Source: Kineobactrum sediminis
GTDB taxonomy: Bacteria; Pseudomonadota; Gammaproteobacteria; Pseudomonadales; Halieaceae
Direction of reading: 5' to 3'
DNA length: 64,000 bases
Assembly: GCF_002868715.1 (NCBI RefSeq)
Contig: NZ_PKLZ01000001.1
Location: forward strand, 372,001 to 436,000
Shown in pieces: positions 57,597-64,000 of the stretch. The position numbers and the translations under genes are program-made. How positions within the stretch are numbered: position 1 is the stretch's first letter; each line of letters starts with the position of its first letter. Under the pieces are notes generated by a model. That model searched no databases. It was not told where the DNA came from and saw nothing but the letters and a program-made list of their open reading frames with translations.

Positions 57597-58085
57597 ATGA
57601 GCGATGACAAAGTCGATAAAAACAAGGTCACCGACAAAGCCGGCGAAATAGCACGCAATATCTGGCTGGCCGGCGTCGGCGCCTATGGTCGTGCGGTTGA
57701 CGAAGCCCAGGATCGCATGGAAAAAGCCGGGGTTGAGACCCCAAAATTATTCCGCGACCTGGTCAAGGCCGGCGCCGCGCTGGAGGACGAGGCGCGAAGA
57801 GGCTTATCCTCCAGCAGAAGTGCAAGGGCCTCCGTGGAAGAGCGAATTCACCGGGTGCGTGAGAGTTTCCAGTTGCAATTGCCGGCCCGGGGTGAGGATT
57901 TGCTGGCACTGCATGAAAAAATTGATCGTCTGTCGCAAAAGGTGGACGATCTCAGCTCGGCGCTTGCAGTCCAGGGTAGCCGCACCCGCAAGCCCGCTGC
58001 GAGGAAGAAGGCCACTACTCGCAAGGCCACCGGCAAGAGTAAGCCCGCGCCCGCTCGCAAGACCAGTCCGCGCAAGCCTACCTGA
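57597..58085 (+). CDS. Polyhydroxyalkanoate granule-associated phasin, PhaF/PhaI type
   Basis: 162 residues. The phasin domain (about 15-125) has ARNIWLAGVGAYGRAVDEAQDRM, FRDLVKAGAALEDEARRGL, and a coiled-coil LHEKIDRLSQKVDDLSSAL. The C-terminal tail (129-162) is Lys/Arg/Pro/Ala-rich, the AAKP-like nucleoid-binding tail of PhaF. Phasins coat PHA granules and help their segregation. A TTTAAT at 57541-57546 after a TGC is a possible extended -10 promoter. phaD follows after 26 bp on the same strand. Confidence 0.88.
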   Translation: MSDDKVDKNKVTDKAGEIARNIWLAGVGAYGRAVDEAQDRMEKAGVETPKLFRDLVKAGAALEDEARRGLSSSRSARASVEERIHRVRESFQLQLPARGEDLLALHEKIDRLSQKVDDLSSALAVQGSRTRKPAARKKATTRKATGKSKPAPARKTSPRKPT

Positions 58086-58111
58086 GTGGATAGGTAACGG
58101 CCGGTCTTCCC

Positions 58112-58774
58112 TTGAAAACGCGCGATCGCATCCTGGTGACCAGCCTCGCGCTGTTCAATGAAGAAGGCGAGGCTCACACTACGACGATTGATATCGCCAA
58201 CGAACTCGATATCAGCCCGGGCAATCTCTATTACCATTTCAAGGGTAAAGACCAGATTATCAGTGAGCTGTTCCAGCAGTATGAACTGGCCCTGAGCGGC
58301 ACACTCACCGCACCGATTGAGCGGCCACTGAGTGTGGACCCGGCGACCGTGGAGGATAACTGGTATTACCTGTACGTGGTGATGGAAGAAATGTGGCAGT
58401 ACCGTTTCCTCTACCACAATCTCGACGACATTCTCAGCCGCTATCCGCCAGTGCGCCGAGGTTTCAGGCGCCTGCTACAACTGCAACGAGCTGCGTTGTT
58501 TGCGATCTGCAAGAACCTGCTGGAACAGACCGTTATTGTCACCACCGAAGAACAGCTGCTGGGCCTGGTGGATAACATGACCCTGGCCCTGACATTCTGG
58601 TTCAGCTACCACCAGCTGCTGCATGAACAGAGGCCGTCCCAGGTTGTAATCCACCAGGGGGTGCTGCAGCTGCTGACCATGGTGGCCCCTTACCTTGGCG
58701 AAACGCAACTCACCTTCTACCGGGACTGCCAGAAGATCTACGCCGCCATGCTGACCCAGGAAACAGCGGGCTGA
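58112..58774 (+). CDS. phaD: TetR-family regulator PhaD-like
   Basis: 220 residues from a TTG at 58112, with no clear ribosome site. HTH: KTRDRILVTSLALFNEEGEAHTTTIDIANELDISPGNLYYHFKGKDQIISELF near residues 2-54, then a long helical domain with DNWYYLYVVMEEMWQYRFLYHNLDDILSRYPPVRRGF, which resembles PhaD of pseudomonads. PhaD regulates PHA genes and senses CoA thioesters. It lies 26 bp after the phasin gene, supporting the name. Confidence 0.84.
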   Translation: MKTRDRILVTSLALFNEEGEAHTTTIDIANELDISPGNLYYHFKGKDQIISELFQQYELALSGTLTAPIERPLSVDPATVEDNWYYLYVVMEEMWQYRFLYHNLDDILSRYPPVRRGFRRLLQLQRAALFAICKNLLEQTVIVTTEEQLLGLVDNMTLALTFWFSYHQLLHEQRPSQVVIHQGVLQLLTMVAPYLGETQLTFYRDCQKIYAAMLTQETAG

Positions 58775-58899
58775 TTCATTTTACCCGGCAGCTTGCAATA
58801 GCGAGGCCTGGCAGAGCCGGTGAAGGGACCGTACATCTTGCCGACCCATCTGCTATTATCCCCACTCCACCAGCAACCTCAATGGCAAAGGAGATTACA

Positions 58900-59379
58900 A
58901 TGAGCATCCAGGTTGGCGACAAAATTCCCTCCAAGACCCTTAAAACCATGGGCGCAGAAGGCCCGGTGGACATTACCACCGATGAAATATTCAGCGGCAA
59001 GAAAGTGCTGCTGTTCGGTGTTCCCGGCGCCTTTACCCCCGGTTGTAGCAAGGCGCACCTGCCCGGCTACGTCGCCCAGGCCGACAAGATAAAGCAACTC
59101 GGTGTAGACACTATTGCGTGCATGTCGGTTAACGATGCTTTTGTCATGGACGCCTGGGGCGAGGCACAGAATGCCGAGGAAATACTGATGCTGGCCGATG
59201 GCAATGCGGAATTCACCAATGAGCTCGGCCTGGAGCTGGATGCCAGCGGTTTTGGCCTGGGCCAGCGCTGCCAGCGTTTTGCGATGCTGGTCGAAGACGG
59301 CACCGTGACCCAGCTGAATGTGGAACCCGGTGGCGGTGTTGATGTCAGCTCCGCAGAAACCATGATGGCACAACTCTAG
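58900..59379 (+). CDS. Peroxiredoxin, Prx5 family
   Basis: 159 residues from the ATG at 58900 with AAAGGAG 6-8 bases upstream. The peroxidatic Cys is in GVPGAFTPGCSKAHLPGY near residues 43-60. A further Cys is in GQRCQRFAM near residue 125, possibly the resolving Cys. It reduces hydroperoxides, probably with glutathione/glutaredoxin. A TGCTATTAT at 58851-58859 is an extended -10 promoter candidate. Stand-alone gene. Confidence 0.93.
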   Translation: MSIQVGDKIPSKTLKTMGAEGPVDITTDEIFSGKKVLLFGVPGAFTPGCSKAHLPGYVAQADKIKQLGVDTIACMSVNDAFVMDAWGEAQNAEEILMLADGNAEFTNELGLELDASGFGLGQRCQRFAMLVEDGTVTQLNVEPGGGVDVSSAETMMAQL

Positions 59380-59427
59380 AGTGCTTCTGCGGCGGGGCCA
59401 TGCCCCGCCGCCATTACACACTGCAGG

Positions 59428-60807
59428 CTAGGCGAGCATCACGTAGCAAACGGCGCTGATTACCATGGCGCCCAGAAGATTGAGCACAAACCCCTCCCTC
59501 GCCATTTGCCGCGTGGTGATCAGGCCACTGCCATACACCACCGAATTCGGCGCTGTCGCGACCGGCAGCATGAAAGCACAACTCGCACTCATGGCGGCGG
59601 GCACCATAATCAGTTCCGGAGGCAGGTCGGCGGCGAGTGCGGCGGCAGCCAGCACCGGCATCAGCAAGGTGGTACTGGCCGTGTTGGAGGTTGTCTCGGT
59701 CATGAATGTCACCATCAGGCATACCAATAACAGCAACAACCAGGTAGGGATATCCGTCATCCCCGACAGCCAGCCTCCCATTACATCACTTAAGCCGGAC
59801 GCGACAAAACCACTGGCCAGACAGATCCCCCCGGAAAACAGCAATAGCACTCCCCAGGGGATTGTGCTGGCGCGCTCCCAGTCCAGTAGTCGCGCGCCTT
59901 TACCATTGGGTACCAGGAACATCACCACCACAGCCAGCAAGGCGACCGAGGCGTCATTGGCCTGGGGCAGGCCCAGCCAGGCCTGCCAGCCCCCGAACGG
60001 TTCGCTGCGGGTCACCCAGGCCAGGGCGGTACAGCCGAACACTGCCAGAACCCGCTTTTCTTCACTGCGCCAGCAACCGATTTCCGGCAACTGCACCGTC
60101 ACCGAGCGGGGCAGGCTGCGGGTCAGCACCAGCGCCATCAGGGGTATCATCACTACAACTACCGGCAGCGCCCAGCCCATCCAGCGGCTGAAGCTGATCG
60201 CCGTGCCGGTGGTTTGTTCATACACCTGCATGAAGATCAGGTTGGGCGGCGTGCCAATGGGTGTGCCTATGCCACCCACACTCGCCGCATAGGCGATGCC
60301 GAGCAACAACGGCACCGCCAGTTCACGACGCTGGTCGGTAGCCTCAAGCACTGCCAGCGCCACCGGCAACAGCATCAGCGTGGTCGCCGTATTGGAGATC
60401 CACATGCTGAGCACTGCCGCGGCCGCCATAAAGCCCAGCACCAGCCGGCGGCCGCTGTTGGCGCCCACCAGGCGCACCATGCCAATGGCAATCCGGCGAT
60501 GGGCGCCAGAGTGCTCCATGGCCTTGGACAGCAGGAACCCGCCCAGCAACAGCAGTATTAATGGCGAGCCGTAGGCCTGCCCGACCTGTGCCGGGGTCAG
60601 TACCCCAAGTAGCGGTAACAGCGCAATCGGCAGCAGCGACGTCACCGGAATGGGCACCGGCTCGAACACCCACCACAGCACACACCACAGGGCCACCATG
60701 GAGACAATGGCTATATCGCTATCGACGCCGGCCATCTGCAGGGATAACCCCAGGAACAGCGCCAGCAGCGGCGTACCGTAAAGCGCCAGTGACCGCAGTG
60801 CGTTCAT
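59428..60807 (-). CDS. DASS/SLC13 anion:sodium symporter
   Basis: 459 residues from the ATG at 60807. About 11-12 membrane segments. Two SNT motifs of the VcINDY type are visible: MWISNTATTLMLLPVALAVL near residue 133 and MTETTSNTASTTLLMPVLAA near 370, with [13 protein letters not shown] near 185. It imports di- or tricarboxylates or related anions with Na+. It starts 10 bp after the stop of the SMP-30 lactonase gene, so it may take up the acid that enzyme makes. Confidence 0.88.
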   Translation of the reverse strand: MNALRSLALYGTPLLALFLGLSLQMAGVDSDIAIVSMVALWCVLWWVFEPVPIPVTSLLPIALLPLLGVLTPAQVGQAYGSPLILLLLGGFLLSKAMEHSGAHRRIAIGMVRLVGANSGRRLVLGFMAAAAVLSMWISNTATTLMLLPVALAVLEATDQRRELAVPLLLGIAYAASVGGIGTPIGTPPNLIFMQVYEQTTGTAISFSRWMGWALPVVVVMIPLMALVLTRSLPRSVTVQLPEIGCWRSEEKRVLAVFGCTALAWVTRSEPFGGWQAWLGLPQANDASVALLAVVVMFLVPNGKGARLLDWERASTIPWGVLLLFSGGICLASGFVASGLSDVMGGWLSGMTDIPTWLLLLLVCLMVTFMTETTSNTASTTLLMPVLAAAALAADLPPELIMVPAAMSASCAFMLPVATAPNSVVYGSGLITTRQMAREGFVLNLLGAMVISAVCYVMLA

Positions 60808-60817
60808 CCGGCAACGC

Positions 60818-61915
60818 TCATTCAGCAGACACTTTTCCGGCGCTCTTCGGCAGCGGCAGCCTGATAATACGGTCGCCCACGTAGGAGCCGATATACAGAG
60901 TGTCGCCACGCTGCAGGGCCACGGTACCAGCGCCCATCGGCGGGCCTTCAAGCGTTAGCAGGGGCTGTGCCTCAAGGGTGTCAGGGTCTATTTCAACAAT
61001 GCTGAAGGGCAGCAGCGAGGGCTTGTCATGGCTCTGCTCCAGGCTCTGGAACAGCTGCCACAGCGATGCCTGGTGCGAGGCGACCAGCAAGGTGCCGCTG
61101 GCGGACCAACTGGCGTTATCCGGCTTTTCCACCGCCACCTCAGCCAATAGTTCAGCACCGGGCAGGGCATGTCGGCGCACCTTGCCGCCGAAATAGATAT
61201 TGAGGTAAAAGCTCTGCTCATCCGGTGCCAGCAAAATCCCGTTGGGATGCGCACCTTCCGTACCCGGTATCGGCTGAAAACCGGTCGCGGCGGACCAGCG
61301 ATACACAAAACCGGTATCAAACCCCAGTGCCGCCAGTAATGCGGACCACAGCTGCCGCTTGCGATTGGCCATATGGGTTACCAGCAGGCTGCCATCGGCA
61401 AGGCCCGCCACATCATTGAGATTGCCTTCTTCGGGGGCCACAGCACAACCGCGCCAGACGACCTCAGGGCGGTCACCGGCGGCATTGGCCAATTCAAAAA
61501 ATTCCACCGATTCGCGGCCGGTGTGGTTAACCACCAGCAACTGCCAGCGCCCGTCGCCCCGTTTGCGTATATCGAGGCCGTGGGCGCCGAGCCAGGCAGG
61601 CGGCCGGACACAATCGGCGTCACCCCAGAGTTCACCGTCCGGCGGGGCGACCAGGCTGCGGTACAGCGGATGTATGCTGTCATCCCGGGTATCAAGCAGA
61701 AACAGGCCACCGGGTGCCGCCATTTGCCCGAATATGAGGTCACGGCTGTTCGGGGCCGGCACCAGGTCTTCCGGTGCGGCCAGTCCGCAAATGGGCTTGA
61801 TGCCATCCACTGTGGCGCAATTTTCACCGCTATCAGCCGCGGCAGCGGCTACCGGCAGCGCCCCCAGCAAAGATATGCTCAGGGCTGACAGAACAAAAAG
61901 GGCTTTTATTTTCAT
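60818..61915 (-). CDS. Exported SMP-30/gluconolactonase-like protein
   Basis: 365 residues. A signal peptide (MKIKALFVLSALSISLLGALPVAAAA) directs export. The rest is a beta-propeller like SMP-30 or paraoxonase: GAHGLDIRKRGDGRWQLLVVNHTGRESVEFFEL, GNLNDVAGLADGSLLVTHMANRKRQ, HPNGILLAPDEQSFYLNIYFGGKVRR near residues 240-275, with the Asn/Asp metal ligands expected of the family. It probably hydrolyses a lactone in the periplasm. First gene of a two-gene unit with the DASS transporter. Confidence 0.83.
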   Translation of the reverse strand: MKIKALFVLSALSISLLGALPVAAAAADSGENCATVDGIKPICGLAAPEDLVPAPNSRDLIFGQMAAPGGLFLLDTRDDSIHPLYRSLVAPPDGELWGDADCVRPPAWLGAHGLDIRKRGDGRWQLLVVNHTGRESVEFFELANAAGDRPEVVWRGCAVAPEEGNLNDVAGLADGSLLVTHMANRKRQLWSALLAALGFDTGFVYRWSAATGFQPIPGTEGAHPNGILLAPDEQSFYLNIYFGGKVRRHALPGAELLAEVAVEKPDNASWSASGTLLVASHQASLWQLFQSLEQSHDKPSLLPFSIVEIDPDTLEAQPLLTLEGPPMGAGTVALQRGDTLYIGSYVGDRIIRLPLPKSAGKVSAE

Positions 61916-62025
61916 TATCTTTCCTCGGCAATAACTGACTTATCCTGCCCAGACCAGCGGCGCCTGTAAAGACCCTTCGCATCGCGGCACTAGAGGATAG
62001 GACCGTCAGGCATTACACTCATTGC

Positions 62026-63036
62026 ATGGCAACTACGTTTCCACACACCCTGGTCGATCCGTTTCAGCGGCAGATCAGTTATCTGCGGCTGTCTGTCACC
62101 GACCGCTGCGACTTCCGCTGTGTTTATTGCATGGCCGAGGACATGCAGTTTGTGCCCAAACCACAGGTACTGACCCTGGAGGAACTGTACCGTGTGGCCG
62201 AGGCCTTTACCGGCCTTGGGGTCAGCAAAATCCGGCTGACCGGGGGCGAACCACTGATTCGCAACAATATCATGTCGCTGGTTGAACGATTGGGCCGGCT
62301 GCCGGGCCTCGATGAGCTGGTGCTGACCACCAACGGCTCCAGGCTGGCACAGTTGGCGCCCGCACTGCGCGACGCCGGGGTGCGCCGGATCAACATCAGT
62401 ATCGACAGCCTGCAACCCGACCGCTTTCGCGAAATCACCCGCTTTGGCGACCTGTCTGCGGTTATCGCCGGCATCGACGTTGCGGTAGCAGCCGGCTTTG
62501 AACGCATCAAACTCAATGCTGTTATCCTCAGGGGCCGCAATGACGATGAGGTTCTCGACCTGGTGGCCTTCGCCCAGGAGCGGGGCATAGATATCGCTTT
62601 CATTGAAGAAATGCCCCTGGGGCAGATAGACGAACACAGTCGTTCCCTCAGTTTTTGCAGCAGCGCCGGGTTGCAGCAACAGATTGGGGAGCGCTACCCA
62701 TTGCTGCCGCTGGGCGACCCCACCGGCAGTGATGGCCCTGCGCGCTACTTCAGGATTCCAGGTAATGCCGGCCGTGTCGGTTTCATCTCGCCCCACAGTA
62801 ATAATTTCTGCCACCTGTGCAACCGGGTACGGGTGACAGTAGAGGGGCGCCTGCTATTGTGCCTGGGCAACGAGCACTCGGTAGACCTGCGCGAGGTACT
62901 GCGGGCGCCGGGCAGCACTCGCGACACCCTGCAGCATGCTATTGTTGCCGCCATGGCATTAAAGCCGGAGAAACACCATTTTGACCACAGCGGGGAACCC
63001 GATATCCTGCGCTTCATGAACATGACCGGCGGCTGA
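62026..63036 (+). CDS. moaA: GTP 3',8-cyclase MoaA
   Basis: 336 residues. This radical SAM enzyme converts GTP to 3',8-cyclo-GTP in molybdopterin synthesis. The N-terminal cluster uses C28, C32 and C35 ([14 protein letters not shown]); the C-terminal cluster uses [18 protein letters not shown]. The chain ends MTGG, the C-terminal Gly-Gly needed for activity in MoaA. TGGEPLI and NGSRL patterns are also there. It is 23 bp upstream of the MoxR ATPase gene; other moa genes are not in the window. Confidence 0.97.
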   Translation: MATTFPHTLVDPFQRQISYLRLSVTDRCDFRCVYCMAEDMQFVPKPQVLTLEELYRVAEAFTGLGVSKIRLTGGEPLIRNNIMSLVERLGRLPGLDELVLTTNGSRLAQLAPALRDAGVRRINISIDSLQPDRFREITRFGDLSAVIAGIDVAVAAGFERIKLNAVILRGRNDDEVLDLVAFAQERGIDIAFIEEMPLGQIDEHSRSLSFCSSAGLQQQIGERYPLLPLGDPTGSDGPARYFRIPGNAGRVGFISPHSNNFCHLCNRVRVTVEGRLLLCLGNEHSVDLREVLRAPGSTRDTLQHAIVAAMALKPEKHHFDHSGEPDILRFMNMTGG

Positions 63037-63059
63037 CCGCGGCCTCACGAGGAAACAAC

Positions 63060-64000
63060 GTGCACACCCAGGATTTCCCCCAGCTGGCCTCCATTGAGGT
63101 CATCGAGCAAGGCTTTGAATCGCTCGGTTACATCTGCAGCACCAAGATTGCCACCGCGGTATTCCTGGCCTTCGCGCTGCGTAAACCCATCCTGGTGGAA
63201 GGCCCCCCGGGCGTTGGCAAAACCGAACTCGCCAAAACCGCCGCCGAGCTGCTGCAGGTACCACTGATCCGGCTACAGTGTTACGAGGGCCTCGATGAGG
63301 CGAAAGCACTGTACGAATGGAAATACGGCAAACAACTGTTGTATACCCAGGTGTTAAAGGAAAAACTGGGGGATCTGCTGCAGGGTGCCCAGGGACTGGC
63401 GGAATCCGTGGAGCGCTTACACCAGTTCGGTGATATTTTTTATTCCGAGGAGTTCCTGGAGCCGCGGCCGCTGCTCAAGGCCATGCAGCAGGAGCGCGGC
63501 GCGATTCTGCTGATTGACGAGGTCGACAAATCGGACTATGAATTCGAATCCATGCTGCTGGAGATACTGTCGGACTACCAGGTATCAATCCCGGAGATCG
63601 GTACGATAAAGGCATCGGTATCGCCGATGGTGTTTCTCACCAGCAACAATACCCGGGACATCAGTGACGCGCTCAAGCGTCGCTGCCTGCATCTGTACAT
63701 CCCGTTCCCTAGCGTGGAGCTGGAAGAACGTATCGTGCGCAGCCGGGTGCCCGATATCGACCAGGTACTGCGTCGGCAACTGGTCGCTTTTGTGCATTCA
63801 CTGCGCGACCTGGACCTGAAAAAAACCCCCGCCATCTCCGAGACCATCGACTGGGCACGCAGCCTGTTGTTGCTGCACGCCCATCAGCTCGACGAGGAAA
63901 TTATTCACAATACCCTCAATGTACTGCTCAAATTCGAGGATGACATCAACACCGCCAGCGCCGGACTCGGGGAGCTATTGCGCAGCCCCCGGCGAGCCTG
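63060..64000 (+). CDS. MoxR-family AAA+ ATPase (runs to window edge)
   Basis: Starts at a GTG at 63060 with GAGGAA upstream. At least 313 residues are in the window; the last two bases are TG, so the stop may be only one base further. Walker A GPPGVGKTE is near residues 48-56, Walker B LLIDEVDK near 150-157, sensor LTSNNTRDISDALKRRCLHLYIPF near 192-215. MoxR ATPases act as chaperones with VWA-domain proteins in metalloenzyme assembly. A VWA gene is expected next. The neighbour moaA suggests a molybdoenzyme link (inference). Confidence 0.9.
   Translation, partial: MHTQDFPQLASIEVIEQGFESLGYICSTKIATAVFLAFALRKPILVEGPPGVGKTELAKTAAELLQVPLIRLQCYEGLDEAKALYEWKYGKQLLYTQVLKEKLGDLLQGAQGLAESVERLHQFGDIFYSEEFLEPRPLLKAMQQERGAILLIDEVDKSDYEFESMLLEILSDYQVSIPEIGTIKASVSPMVFLTSNNTRDISDALKRRCLHLYIPFPSVELEERIVRSRVPDIDQVLRRQLVAFVHSLRDLDLKKTPAISETIDWARSLLLLHAHQLDEEIIHNTLNVLLKFEDDINTASAGLGELLRSPRRA

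Overview
The window is about 64 kb of chromosome from a GC-rich, aerobic, heterotrophic gammaproteobacterium. The closest fit is a marine Cellvibrionales/Halieaceae-like lineage (inference). Reasons: the gene order nadD-rsfS-rlmH-mrdA, a Pseudomonas-type NrdA of about 960 residues with two N-terminal ATP cones, fadBA, phasin genes next to phaD, PA2778/PA2779-type genes, many AraC-type regulators and a TonB-dependent receptor in a catabolic cluster. I see no rRNA, tRNA, IS element, prophage or CRISPR array. Coding is dense and looks uniform throughout.

Layout. 1-3.0 kb (minus): proA-nadD-rsfS-rlmH-mrdA, tightly packed. 3.0-6.4 kb: a DsbA-fold isomerase, grxD, then argD-argF behind a good sigma70-type promoter with a hairpin at the very start of the transcript. 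6.4-11.2 kb: nrdA-nrdB with a perfect DnaA box and an NrdR-like palindrome upstream, plus a small coiled-coil gene. 11.4-14.6 kb: a PA2779-like small exported protein, a C39-like peptidase/TPR lipoprotein and an SLC13/TrkA-C permease. 14.8-18.1 kb: fadBA. 18.2-21.5 kb (minus): yqcC, then purE-purK-sbtA-sbtB, a compact run joining bicarbonate-dependent purine synthesis to a bicarbonate transporter and its PII-like regulator.

21.7-29.8 kb (minus): a six-gene run of TonB receptor, flavin monooxygenase, CrtI-like FAD oxidoreductase, AhpD-like protein, SDR and AraC regulator. It looks like an uptake-and-oxidation pathway for a hydrophobic substrate. 30-42.6 kb: a PEP-CTERM-type acyltransferase, dinG with a PlsC-like acyltransferase, a small Cys-rich exported protein, tetR plus tyrosine phosphatase, threonine aldolase, MAPEG, AraC, a DegT-family enzyme with His in place of the PLP lysine, DUF1232, GST and guanine deaminase. 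42.7-47.6 kb: cytochrome b561, rpsT, a diiron ferritin-like protein divergent from araC-patatin, and a PHA-system protein. 47.6-52.3 kb: DMT permease, LLM oxidoreductase, hslO, pckA. 52.3-56.6 kb: RND adaptor and pump. 56.8-58.8 kb: two phasin-domain proteins with opposite histone-like tails, and phaD. 58.9-64 kb: peroxiredoxin, an SMP-30 lactonase paired with a DASS transporter, moaA and a MoxR ATPase at the right edge.

Most promising for new biology: the purEK-sbtAB arrangement, the TonB/FMO/CrtI/AhpD/SDR cluster, the mirrored phasin/histone-tail pair, and the Lys-to-His DegT protein outside any sugar locus. All functions are read from sequence motifs and recalled family knowledge; no database search was possible.
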